Source: Bacillota bacterium
Lineage (GTDB): Bacteria; Bacillota; UBA4882; UBA10575
Length of the DNA stretch: 34,858 bases
Direction: 5' to 3'
Assembly: GCA_012839115.1 (NCBI GenBank)
Contig: DUNX01000013.1
Span: 1-34,858 of the forward strand
Shown piece by piece: positions 16,729-24,306 of this stretch. A program made the translations under genes and the position numbers. How positions within the stretch are numbered: the first letter of the stretch is position 1; each line of letters starts with the position of its first letter. The notes beneath the pieces were generated by a model, which was given only the letters and a program-made list of their open reading frames with translations, was not told where the DNA came from and ran no database searches.

Positions 16729-16884
16729 GGAAAGGATAAACCTGAATCTGGTCACCCGGTTCAGGTGGAAAGGATCTTAACGACCCTATTTGGTTAGAAA
16801 GCATCAAACCTTAACCAGGTGATCGGTCATCTGGTTCAGTTAGCAAAGGATGAAACCGGGTGCTTTAGATCACCCGGTTTTTTT
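16699..16884. repeat. Series of degenerate hairpins with a GGAAAGGAT-like link
   Basis: Four hairpins follow one another: 16699-16723; 16740-16766 (ACCTGAA/TTCAGGT, perfect 7 bp); 16813-16836 (AACCAGGTGA/TCATCTGGTT, one wobble); and 16853-16880 (AAACCGGGTG/CACCCGGTTT, perfect 10 bp). Variants of GGAAAGGAT occur at 16729, 16767, 16796 and 16843. All stems share an AACC-GGTG theme, so they look like decayed copies of one unit. Confidence 0.65.
16853..16884 (+). terminator. Second intrinsic terminator after the ABC operon
   Basis: A perfect 10-bp stem, AAACCGGGTG (16853-16862) with CACCCGGTTT (16871-16880), and an 8-base loop are followed by a T-run to 16884. The stop codon of the opposing zinc-ribbon gene lies in the loop (16865-16867). 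Confidence 0.75.
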
Positions 16885-17161
16885 GGGCATAACAGTCCCG
16901 GCAGTACACCGGCCGCTCGCCGGTAGGCCGGAAAGGAACCTGCGTTTCCGCTCCACATGCTGCACAGGTAACCGGGAACATCTCCCTTTGCGCCCCGTAA
17001 CTTCTACCGCTGTTCCGCTGACGTTTTCTGGCCGCCCGGCAGGAAGCGCAGCGCCCAGGTTCGTTAACAAAGCCTTTTTCAGCATAGAACTCTTGTTCAG
17101 AGGCGGTAAAAGTAAACTCCTCTCCACAGTCCCGGCAGGTTAGAATTTTGTCCTGGTACAC
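16865..17161 (-). CDS. Double zinc-ribbon protein (zf-trcl plus CxxC-x17-CxxC)
   Basis: A 98-residue protein with two zinc sites. The first is C9/C12 with C38/C41, in the context DCGEEFTFTASEQEFY and GFVNEPGRCASCR, which matches the zf-trcl-type zinc-ribbon domain. The second is C66/C69 with C87/C90, separated by exactly 17 residues, the CxxC-x17-CxxC domain. These small proteins are common in Bacillota and other phyla; their role is unknown, perhaps nucleic acid binding. GTG at 17161 has GGAGGG 7 bases upstream. A good promoter lies about 130 bases away. Confidence 0.88.
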   Translation of the reverse strand: MYQDKILTCRDCGEEFTFTASEQEFYAEKGFVNEPGRCASCRAARKRQRNSGRSYGAQREMFPVTCAACGAETQVPFRPTGERPVYCRDCYAQKNRVI

Positions 17162-17537
17162 AAATAAACCCTCCTCAAAATAATTCGCTCAGCATGGTCA
17201 GGATACCGGTCTTATTTCTCCCTGGCCATGACGTTATTTTGAAAGAGGGACAAATAAGGGCTCACTTAACCGAATACTTAAGCGTCTCTAGTATAACACC
17301 TTGCCCAAGAGATGTAAAGAGAAATTTTGCCGCAGCAAGGACGTGCTTCCCACGGAAAAACTGCTTATATAGGGGAGAAAAGCTGCAAAAGGGCAACATT
17401 TTTCTCCCGGCGGCAGGAATAAAACCTGTGAAACAAGAAATAAAAACTAATTATAGCAGGTTTTTTATTGCCGGGAAGCAAGATCTAGATATCGTCGCCT
17501 TTACCAGGCCAAAACAACAGACTAGGAGGGGAGATAA
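17162..17537. other. 376-base gap between the zinc-ribbon gene and the aldo/keto reductase
   Basis: The left part is the ~120-base leader and promoter of the zinc-ribbon gene. The right part is AT-rich near 17430-17470, with no convincing plus-strand promoter. A 144-codon frame crossing the gap overlaps the reductase start and has no ribosome site, so it is not called. Confidence 0.5.
17290..17318 (-). promoter_or_regulatory. Sigma-A-type promoter of the zinc-ribbon gene
   Basis: On the minus strand, TTTACA (17313-17318) and TATACT (17290-17295) are separated by exactly 17 bases. The transcript would carry a leader of about 120 bases. Confidence 0.65.
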
Positions 17538-18719
17538 ATGCAATACCGGCAGTTTGGTAAATTGGCGTTTAAAGTATCCGCCCTTGGTTTTGGCACCATG
17601 CGTCTTCCGGTCAAAGGAGGCAAAATAAACGAGACCGAGGCAACCGCAATGTTGCATTATGCGATCGACCACGGCTTGAATTATGTGGATACCGCCTACC
17701 CCTATCATGGGGGAGAAAGTGAAGCCTTTCTCGGCCGGGCGCTTACCGGCGCCTACCGGGATAAAGTGAAACTAGCAACAAAACTGCCCGGTTGGAAGGT
17801 GAAGGAGAAAAAGGATTTCGACCGGTTGCTCAACGAGCAACTACGCCGGTTACAGCGGGATTCGGTTGATTTTTACCTCTTACATGCACTCGGTAAGAAA
17901 AGCTGGGATAAGCTCTATGGCCTTGGTGTACTGGAATGGGCGGAAAAAGCCATGGAAGACGGGCGTTTTTGCTACTTCGGTTTTTCGTTCCATGACGAGT
18001 TTCCGGCTTTCAAAGAGATTGTCGATGCCTATAACTGGGATCTTTGTTTGATTCAATATAATTATATGGACGTGGAAAATCAGGCCGGGAAGAAAGGCTT
18101 GCAATATGCGGCTGCCAAGGGGCTGGCCGTCGCCATCATGGAGCCTTTGATGGGGGGGAGACTGGTGACACCGCCTGCGGTGGTCCAGGAGATTTGGGAC
18201 CAAGCGGAGCAAAAACGATCACCAGTGGAGTGGGCCCTGCAGTGGCTATGGGATCAGCCGGAGGTATCCGTCGTTCTCAGCGGGATGAACAGTATGGAAC
18301 AGGTAAAGGAGAATATTGCCCTGGCCGGAAAGGCCCGCGTCAATAGTCTTTCCCCCGGTGAACATGGGTTATATGGGAAAGTGCGGGACAAATACGAAGA
18401 ACTCACCGTCATCCCTTGCACCAGATGCGGGTATTGCATGCCCTGCCCGCAAGGGGTTGATATCCCGGGTAACCTTAGTATTTACAATGAAGGCTACGTC
18501 TACGGCAGGCCCGAGTTCGCCCGCAGGCACTATGAATGGTGGAAAAACTCCTGGCAGGATCCGGACGGAGGCTTGGACCATGATATCCGCGCCGTTAAAT
18601 GCATCCAGTGTGGAGCCTGTGAGAAAAAGTGCCCGCAGTCGATCCAGATCAGCCGTTGGATGCCGGGAATCCACAAAGCGCTGGCAGAAAACGGGCCCTA
18701 CATTACAAAGCTGGAGTGA
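17538..18719 (+). CDS. Aldo/keto reductase with a C-terminal iron-sulfur domain
   Basis: A 393-residue oxidoreductase. Residues 1-280 form the aldo/keto reductase barrel with the catalytic set D51, Y56 (or Y54), K82 and H116 in VDTAYPYHGGESE, ATKLPGW and FYLLHALGK. The C-terminal 100 residues hold two cysteine clusters, C294/C297/C300/C303 and C355/C358/C361/C365, the second followed by Pro as in ferredoxins. This architecture is widespread in anaerobes; electrons may pass between NADPH and ferredoxin-like partners. Substrate unknown. ATG at 17538 follows AGGAGGGGAG. The GH16 gene begins 47 bases after it. Confidence 0.93.
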   Translation: MQYRQFGKLAFKVSALGFGTMRLPVKGGKINETEATAMLHYAIDHGLNYVDTAYPYHGGESEAFLGRALTGAYRDKVKLATKLPGWKVKEKKDFDRLLNEQLRRLQRDSVDFYLLHALGKKSWDKLYGLGVLEWAEKAMEDGRFCYFGFSFHDEFPAFKEIVDAYNWDLCLIQYNYMDVENQAGKKGLQYAAAKGLAVAIMEPLMGGRLVTPPAVVQEIWDQAEQKRSPVEWALQWLWDQPEVSVVLSGMNSMEQVKENIALAGKARVNSLSPGEHGLYGKVRDKYEELTVIPCTRCGYCMPCPQGVDIPGNLSIYNEGYVYGRPEFARRHYEWWKNSWQDPDGGLDHDIRAVKCIQCGACEKKCPQSIQISRWMPGIHKALAENGPYITKLE

Positions 18720-18766
18720 GGTATGGTAAAGAACCTGTCTTCGCGGGCGGAAGGGAGAAAACCTGT

Positions 18767-20251
18767 ATGACTGTAATAACGAAAGCCCGGAGGTATATGC
18801 TCTTACTCTTCTTTTTTATTCTGATAGCTACCGGGAACGGCCTCTCTTCCTCACTGGAACCCGGGTGGGTTCTGGTCTGGGCCGATGAATTTGACGGGGC
18901 GGGATTGCCTACCCCCGCCTGGTGGACCTTTGAGACCGAAGGAAACCAGTGGGGTTGGGGAAACAACGAAGCCCAGTTTTACACGGACAGCCGCTTGGCA
19001 AACGCCCGCGTAGAGGATGGCCGGCTTATTATTACCGCCCGGGCGGAACCGATGGGCGACAAGGAATATACTTCCGCCCGGATCAACACCCGGAAAATAG
19101 GGGGCTGGCGCTACGGGCGTTTTGAGGCCCGGATGCGACTTCCTTCCGGACGCGGGATCTGGCCTGCCTTCTGGATGCTTCCGGTGGATAATTTCTATGG
19201 TGGTTGGCCTTCCGGCGGCGAAATCGATATCATGGAGTTTTTCGGTTTTATGCCCGATAACATCTACTGCACTATCCATACCTCCGCCTACAATCACCGC
19301 CGGGGAACGCAAAAAGGAAGCCACCTTAAAGTCAGAAATCTTCATGACGAATATCACCTCTATGCAGTGGAGTGGTTTCCTGACCGCCTTAATTTCTACG
19401 TGGATGACGAGAAAGTATTTTCTTACGAAAAAACCGAAGATCACCCGGCGGTCTGGCCTTTTGACCAGCATTTTTATGCCATCCTCAACTGCGCCGTGGG
19501 CGGCGACTGGTGTTACCGGATGGGCGGCATCGGCGATACCTCCTTCCCGCAGAACCTTGAGGTGGATTATGTCCGGGTCTACCAGTGGAACGACGGTAAC
19601 CCCCACACCCTGCTGGTTACCACTACTGAAGGCGGTCGTGTCTCCTACGAGAAAAAGGCGGCTTACGCGCCCGGGGAAGAAGTCCGCCTGCGGGCGGAGG
19701 CTGATCCGGGATATAAATTTCTTTACTGGTCGGGCGGACTCTCCACCGTACACGAGAAAGAAACGACAATGATGATGTTTCACGACACCGCTGTAAAAGC
19801 TCATTTTGTCCCAGAGGCGGAAATGTTGAAAAACGGCGATTTTGAACTGGAGCTTCTGGCCTGGAACCGTTGGGTGGATGCGGAGGCCGCCGCAGCGGAA
19901 TTCTCTACTGACCAGGGCGCGCTCCGGGTCGATGTGAACCGTCCCGGAAAACACGACTGGCAGGTGCAGGTGACACAGGCGGTACCGCTGGCGAAAGGAA
20001 AAACCTATACCGTGTCTTTTGCTGCCTGGGCCCGGCGGCGCCGGCAAATTACTGTCCGGATCAACCAAAACCATCCGCCGTATGCGGCTTATGCTTATCA
20101 GGCTTTTACCATTGACAAGGAGAAAAAAATCTATAACTTCACCGTAACTATAGATAAAGACGATGCCGACTCGCGGCTGGAATTTGATTTCGGAGAGGGT
20201 AGGGGCCCGGTATGGCTTGATAACGTTAGTATGAGAAAAGAAACGGAATGA
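18767..20251 (+). CDS. Secreted GH16 beta-glucanase (laminarinase-like) with a CBM
   Basis: A 494-residue extracellular enzyme. Residues 1-27 look like a signal peptide. The GH16 domain runs from about 33 to 275 with the catalytic motif GEIDIMEFFG: nucleophile E152, helper D154 and acid/base E157. The sequence WGNNEAQFYT and the RINTRKIGGWRYGRFEARM segment fit laminarinases (endo-beta-1,3-glucanases). A short beta-rich repeat follows (about 281-348, GGRVSYEKKAAYAPGEEVRL), then a carbohydrate-binding module like CBM4/9 (about 354-492, beginning LKNGDFELELLAWNRW). There is no sorting signal, so it is probably released. ATG at 18767 has AGGGAG upstream; the frame to 18629 overlaps the reductase gene. 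Confidence 0.93.
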   Translation: MTVITKARRYMLLLFFFILIATGNGLSSSLEPGWVLVWADEFDGAGLPTPAWWTFETEGNQWGWGNNEAQFYTDSRLANARVEDGRLIITARAEPMGDKEYTSARINTRKIGGWRYGRFEARMRLPSGRGIWPAFWMLPVDNFYGGWPSGGEIDIMEFFGFMPDNIYCTIHTSAYNHRRGTQKGSHLKVRNLHDEYHLYAVEWFPDRLNFYVDDEKVFSYEKTEDHPAVWPFDQHFYAILNCAVGGDWCYRMGGIGDTSFPQNLEVDYVRVYQWNDGNPHTLLVTTTEGGRVSYEKKAAYAPGEEVRLRAEADPGYKFLYWSGGLSTVHEKETTMMMFHDTAVKAHFVPEAEMLKNGDFELELLAWNRWVDAEAAAAEFSTDQGALRVDVNRPGKHDWQVQVTQAVPLAKGKTYTVSFAAWARRRRQITVRINQNHPPYAAYAYQAFTIDKEKKIYNFTVTIDKDDADSRLEFDFGEGRGPVWLDNVSMRKETE

Positions 20252-20475
20252 ATCCATTACCGTAATCAGTGAAAAATAAGGACACACAGGGAATAAAAAA
20301 GTACGTACGAAAGAACCAAGCCCGATACCGCCTCCGGGGGAGAATTGAACGGCAGTCTTGTAACAGGCAGGAAAAGAAGAGTAAACTGTTTTGTAAGAGG
20401 CTACCGCGCGCGCGCGCATACTGCCGAAACTGTGTTAAAATAGAGTATAAAAGGTGTTGGAGGTCATGACCGGTA
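20252..20475 (+). other. Gap with a CGCGCGCGCGC tract before the AEC permease
   Basis: The gap is 224 bases. An alternating CG tract sits at 20405-20415, about 20 bases before a TAAAAT/TATAAA-rich stretch that could contain a -10 box. No gene or terminator is evident. Confidence 0.4.
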
Positions 20476-21414
20476 ATGACAGCAGCTTTGGCCGTAGATA
20501 ACAGTGTTATCGTAAACCAGGTAACAATATTGTTCCTCCTGATGATGATCGGTTTTTATACGGCCAAACGTAGAATCCTGACCCCAACAATGCTGAAGGG
20601 TTTTTCCTCTTTCCTCCTCAACGTCTCATTACCCTCTATGATTATTACCGCGTTTCATATGGAATTTTCCAGGGATATGCTGCGTGATGGAGGGCTGGTC
20701 TTTTTGGTCAGCACAGCCCTCCATCTCTTTACCTTGCTGGGGAGTCGCTTCTTATTCCGGCGCTACTCACCGGAGAAGGAAAAGATCTTACGGATGGTTA
20801 TGATCTTTTCCAATTGCGGGTTTATGGGGTTTCCGATCCTTGACAGTATCTATGGAAAAACCAGTGTTTTTTTTGGTTCCATTTATGTGGTGGTTTTCAA
20901 TGTTTTCCTCTGGACAGCCGGGGTCACCCTTTTTACCGGGGCTAAAGATATTCGTGCCATAAAAACAGCCTTAAAAAACCCGGGAATTCTCGCGGTAGGA
21001 GTAGGGCTGCCGATCTTTCTTTTTTCCCCGCCCATTCCGGCTCCGGTCTATGAAACTCTTGATATGGTCGGTTCAATGACCACCCCGCTGGCCATGGTTA
21101 TTGTCGGTTCACTCCTGGCAGACCTCAAGCTAAAAGAGGTTTTTGCCGAACCGTCCATCTACTATGCCACCCTGCTTCGCCTGATTATCCTGCCATTGCT
21201 CACCATGGGAGTAATGCGCCTTCTCGGATTCGGCGGACTGGTTTTGCAGGTTATGGTCATAATAATGGCGATGCCTGCAGCGACTACCACAGTGATTCTT
21301 GCGGAGAAGTACGGCGCTAATGCGGAATATGCCTCGCGTATCGTATTTATTTCCACGATCCTCTCGATGATTACCATACCGGCAATGATCTTAATGGTGC
21401 AAGCTTTGGCTTAG
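20476..21414 (+). CDS. AEC-family (auxin efflux carrier-like) permease
   Basis: A 312-residue inner-membrane protein with about ten hydrophobic helices, arranged as two five-helix halves as in the AEC family. Typical phrases are VSLPSMIITAF in the first half, MIFSNCGFMGFPIL around residue 110-123 and PAATTTVILAEKYGA near the end. AEC members carry malate, other organic acids or amino acids; the substrate is not visible. ATG at 20476 is used. GGAGG sits 12 bases upstream, and an out-of-frame ATG at 20466 is too close to it. Confidence 0.88.
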   Translation: MTAALAVDNSVIVNQVTILFLLMMIGFYTAKRRILTPTMLKGFSSFLLNVSLPSMIITAFHMEFSRDMLRDGGLVFLVSTALHLFTLLGSRFLFRRYSPEKEKILRMVMIFSNCGFMGFPILDSIYGKTSVFFGSIYVVVFNVFLWTAGVTLFTGAKDIRAIKTALKNPGILAVGVGLPIFLFSPPIPAPVYETLDMVGSMTTPLAMVIVGSLLADLKLKEVFAEPSIYYATLLRLIILPLLTMGVMRLLGFGGLVLQVMVIIMAMPAATTTVILAEKYGANAEYASRIVFISTILSMITIPAMILMVQALA

Positions 21415-21807
21415 CTTAATAGCGCTTAGTAGCTTAGTTTTTTAACCTACTACCTAACTAATTAGGTCAAGCTAACTAAATTACCGCCTTTAAGTACTGC
21501 CGTTTTTCCAGGGTACGCTGCCAGATTAAGGCGCCAAATTGATTGAAGGTGTAGTTGTGTTTTTTGCATAATTTTTTTTCGCAAGTAAAGGTCAGATTTA
21601 GTCGGTAAATGTTTATAAAACTTATTGTATAAAAATGTGTTTTATTTTGCATTTTCAACGCAATCTAAAACTACTTGGTACCAATCAACTGCGTATAAAG
21701 TATGGGTAGCAGCCAACCGGCACCGTAATCAGTAGAGACAAATTGGTAGGGAGAAAAAGGAGAAAGCGGTGGGGAATGGATACCAGCCTATAGCCTTGCA
21801 AAGAACT

Positions 21808-21845
21808 AAAAAGAGGAATTTAGTCTGTTGTGTGAAGAAATTCCT
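21808..21845 (-). terminator. Probable intrinsic terminator of purC
   Basis: On the minus strand, AGGAATTT (21838-21845) pairs perfectly with AAATTCCT (21814-21821), 8 bp with a 16-base loop, and CTTTTT follows. It lies about 90 bases past the purC stop. Confidence 0.55.
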
Positions 21846-21875
21846 GGCAAGTAATTGGGGGATAGGCAGCCGTGG

Positions 21876-21914
21876 AGCGGGGCCGGCGGGAGAATACGTG
21901 AATACGGCCCCGCT
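21876..21914 (-). other. GC-rich hairpin in the purC 3' region
   Basis: A perfect 9-bp inverted repeat, AGCGGGGCC (21876-21884) and GGCCCCGCT (21906-21914), with a 21-base loop starts 20 bases after the purC stop. No T-run flanks it on either strand. It may protect the transcript end ahead of the terminator. Confidence 0.55.
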
Positions 21915-21934
21915 GTGGGGTTGGACAGAATAGG

Positions 21935-22621
21935 TCAAGCGTCAAGGATCAGTTTTTCCAGTGTCAACGGTTCAATAAACTTCCCGTCTTTGTAGGCTCG
22001 CATGTTGCCGCCGGAGATCTCATCGATTAAGGCAATTTGCTTCTCTTCTCCGATCCGGCCAAATTCAAACTTAATATCATACAACTCAATTCCTTTTTCG
22101 GCCAAAACACCCTTAACGATCCCGGCGATTTGCCGGGTAAGGCTTTTTAAGGTCCGGTACTCGTCTTCAGAAAGAATGCCCAACATCAACAGGGCGTCTT
22201 TATTGATCGGCGGGTCCTGGCGGGCATCATCTTTAAGGGTGATCTCAACGTAACCGTCAAGAGGTTGGCCTTCCTGTGCGTACATCCCATACCGGCGGAG
22301 AAAACTGCCCGTCGCCCGGTAGCGGCAGATTACTTCAACGCCATTCCCGAATAAAACCGCCGGCTTAACGGTCATGGTCGCCTTTTCCAGGTCGGCGCCA
22401 ACATAATGGGTGGGAATTCCTTTATCGCGCAGGAGTTCAAAAAAGTATTTGCTGAGCCGGAGTCCGGCCCGTCCGGCGCCGGCTATTTTTAACCCCACCG
22501 TATTGGCGCCCGGGTCAAATTTACCGTTGACCCCGGTCATATCATCCTTAAACTGCAACAGGTAATCGCCGTTTTCCAGGGCATAAATGTCCTTGGTTTT
22601 TCCGGTATAAAGAAGTTTCAT
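21935..22621 (-). CDS. purC: Phosphoribosylaminoimidazole-succinocarboxamide synthase
   Basis: PurC joins CAIR and aspartate with ATP to make SAICAR in purine synthesis. The 228 residues show GKTKDIY near the N-terminus, then KDDMTGVNG, the RATGSFLRR substrate loop, and the C-terminal pair YDIKFEFG and DEISGGNMR, all typical of bacterial PurC. It is full length and stands alone; the other pur genes are not in this window. ATG at 22621 has GGGAG 9-13 bases upstream. Its promoter is at 22686-22714; the leader shows no purine-riboswitch core that I recognise. Confidence 0.95.
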   Translation of the reverse strand: MKLLYTGKTKDIYALENGDYLLQFKDDMTGVNGKFDPGANTVGLKIAGAGRAGLRLSKYFFELLRDKGIPTHYVGADLEKATMTVKPAVLFGNGVEVICRYRATGSFLRRYGMYAQEGQPLDGYVEITLKDDARQDPPINKDALLMLGILSEDEYRTLKSLTRQIAGIVKGVLAEKGIELYDIKFEFGRIGEEKQIALIDEISGGNMRAYKDGKFIEPLTLEKLILDA

Positions 22622-22972
22622 CCGTCAGCATCTCCCTTTTGGCTGTGAGTTTTGCGCCGGGTGTTGGCGCGAACCCGATGAGAATAGTATAAATAAATTT
22701 TTCCCTAAAGACAAGAGGAATGTTGAGTGGTATGCGTTTTCTTTCTTTGCACACATCAACTACAAAGCAGTATTTTTGCAAAATCAGCATGCCGGACTTA
22801 AGAGCATATAGCAATAACCATAAATGTTAGTAATTTTCAGAGAATAGATAGGTATAAATAGGAGTTTCCGGAAAAATGTCGAAATTAAACAAAAACAGAC
22901 GGCTACTTAATTATGGAAATGTTTTCTGACCAGTCCCACCAGGGTTCAATAATGGAGAAGGAGTGGAAAATT
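22622..22972. other. Divergent gap between purC and the CsgG-like gene
   Basis: The gap is 351 bases. It holds the purC promoter and leader on the left. On the right is an AT-rich stretch with TATAAA near 22852, a plausible -10 box for the CsgG-like operon but with no good -35. A 20-codon in-frame extension of the CsgG-like gene (from 22913) was rejected. Confidence 0.45.
22686..22714 (-). promoter_or_regulatory. Promoter of purC
   Basis: On the minus strand, TTGTCT (22709-22714), a 17-base spacer and TATACT (22686-22691). The leader to the ATG is about 60 bases and contains a GCGCC/GGCGC inverted repeat. Confidence 0.6.
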
Positions 22973-24262
22973 GTGCGGAAAACTGTTTTTGTCTTGATCA
23001 TATGTGGTCTGCTTCTCTTCCAGGCAGAGGCGGTTTTTGCCCGGGAACGTGTTAGTGTCTTAGGGTTTAGCGGTGCGGTTCAAGAGGAATACATACAGAC
23101 TGCTATCAATAAACTCACTGCCCTTCTTATGAAAATTGACCGTTTCGAAGTAGTGGAACGGGTGGAGATTGACCGTATTTTGGAGGAACAATACCTTCAA
23201 CTAACTGGCCTGGTCGCGGAGGACCAAGCAGTCGAAGTCGGCAAGATCCTCGGCGTAAACTTGGCGTTTATTGGCAGTATTAACCGGCTGGCGGCATCCT
23301 GGGATCTTGAGAGCAAAAAATTCAGGGCGGTAGCCGGAATAACTATTAAGGTTATTCATGTTGAAAGCGGGAAGATCCTCCAAATCATGGAAGAAGAGGG
23401 GAGCGGGAGCGACCGGAATTACCGGAATTCATTGCATAAAGCTGTTGAATCATCCTTTGGATCGAGTTTGGCTTATAAAATCCGGGAGATGTTTACCATC
23501 TATAGTGAAGTCTTTAAAGTTGATAACGGGACCATTTATTTCCTTGATGGCTCGCGAGAAGGGGTAAAAAAAGGTATGCGTTATTATATCCTGCGCCCGG
23601 AAGAATTGGAGTTGTATGATTGGGAAATGGGGCAGGAATTTGCCTTTAAAAAACGTTTGGGAATGATAGAGGTCGTCGATGTGCTTGAGAATCTCTCAAA
23701 AGCAAAAATTATCTGGGTTAAGGAGACGGTAAAACCCGGCGATATTCTTGAAGAGATCGTCCGGACCAGAAGGGCTTATTTAAAAGTGGCGCCGCGGGTT
23801 ACCGGTTATGAATTTGTAGGCGAGAGTAAGAAAGGGACCATCACAAACTGGGAGTTTTCTTTTGGCAGTGAACTCCCGTTTCACAGCGGTGTGGAGGTGG
23901 TCTTTGGCGGCGCTCTTTTCGAAGAAATCGGTAAATTTGATTTAGGCATAGGATACAACCGGGAAATAAAAATAACGCCCGGAAAACTATACCTTACTTG
24001 CACTTTTGATGCAGGGTTTTCCGTAGCATCTCAAGCAGAGGCCTGGTCTTACGGGTTCTTCATTGAAGGTGGTGGCGGGCTTAAGTATTATTTCAATTAT
24101 GGCAACGGTATACGGTTGGAACTGGGCGCTACCGGACAATACGGGCCTGTCTTCAAGCAATGGTTTGACGAAAATGACCTGGATGTAACAGATCATATGC
24201 CCCACAGTCATCTTGGTTTTTCCAGATTCGGGGTATGGTTGGGGCTGGTTGTTCCATTGTAA
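22973..24262 (+). CDS. CsgG-like exported protein with a beta-rich C-terminal region
   Basis: A 429-residue exported protein. Residues 1-23 are a signal peptide ending VFA. Residues 26-173 match the CsgG-type domain: RVSVLGFSG, FEVVERVEIDRILEEQ (58-73), LTGLVAEDQAVEVGKILGV and AFIGSIN. A small beta domain follows (about 178-260). Residues 265-429 are rich in alternating polar/hydrophobic strands, glycines and aromatics (GFFIEGGGGLKYYF, LELGATGQYG), as in outer-membrane beta-barrels, although the last residue is Leu rather than Phe. There is no lipobox, unlike CsgG itself. GTG at 22973 has AGGAG 9 bases upstream. It heads a four-gene cluster. Confidence 0.75.
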   Translation: MRKTVFVLIICGLLLFQAEAVFARERVSVLGFSGAVQEEYIQTAINKLTALLMKIDRFEVVERVEIDRILEEQYLQLTGLVAEDQAVEVGKILGVNLAFIGSINRLAASWDLESKKFRAVAGITIKVIHVESGKILQIMEEEGSGSDRNYRNSLHKAVESSFGSSLAYKIREMFTIYSEVFKVDNGTIYFLDGSREGVKKGMRYYILRPEELELYDWEMGQEFAFKKRLGMIEVVDVLENLSKAKIIWVKETVKPGDILEEIVRTRRAYLKVAPRVTGYEFVGESKKGTITNWEFSFGSELPFHSGVEVVFGGALFEEIGKFDLGIGYNREIKITPGKLYLTCTFDAGFSVASQAEAWSYGFFIEGGGGLKYYFNYGNGIRLELGATGQYGPVFKQWFDENDLDVTDHMPHSHLGFSRFGVWLGLVVPL

Positions 24263-24306
24263 TACGCTAAGACAAATTTTATCACAACCGGAATGAGGGT
24301 GGAAAA

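Larger units (their letters stand above)
21415..21934. other. 520-base gap between the AEC permease and purC
   Basis: No gene is supported. The left end (21415-21480) is a run of TAG/CTA-type short inverted repeats, including ACCTAA-CTAA-TTAGGT at 21449-21464. Further right are nested inverted repeats: TACCAAT (21679-21685) with ATTGGTA (21742-21748), GCCTAT (21786-21791) with ATAGGC (21862-21867), and CTTGC (21795-21799) with GCAAG (21847-21851). Inside the last lies the purC terminator. A 60-codon minus-strand frame at 21476-21658 has no ribosome site. Confidence 0.5.

Noticed and set aside
15893-16807. 304-codon minus-strand frame
   Set aside because: It is antisense to the ABC ATPase gene and runs into its terminator region.
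17194-17628. 144-codon frame before the aldo/keto reductase
   Set aside because: It overlaps the start of the reductase in another frame, crosses a minus-strand promoter and has no ribosome site.
18851-20419. 522-codon minus-strand frame
   Set aside because: It is a shadow of the GH16 gene caused by codon composition; the plus strand has clear catalytic motifs.
20466-20501. 11-codon frame MTGNDSSFGRR before the AEC permease
   Set aside because: GGAGG is only 2 bases ahead of this ATG, too close, and the frame overlaps the permease start.
21476-21658. 60-codon minus-strand frame in the AEC-purC gap
   Set aside because: No ribosome site, AT-rich and no recognisable motif.
22622-22720. Possible purine riboswitch ahead of purC
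   Set aside because: The leader is about 60 bases and lacks the conserved purine-aptamer core; only a short GCGCC/GGCGC repeat is present.
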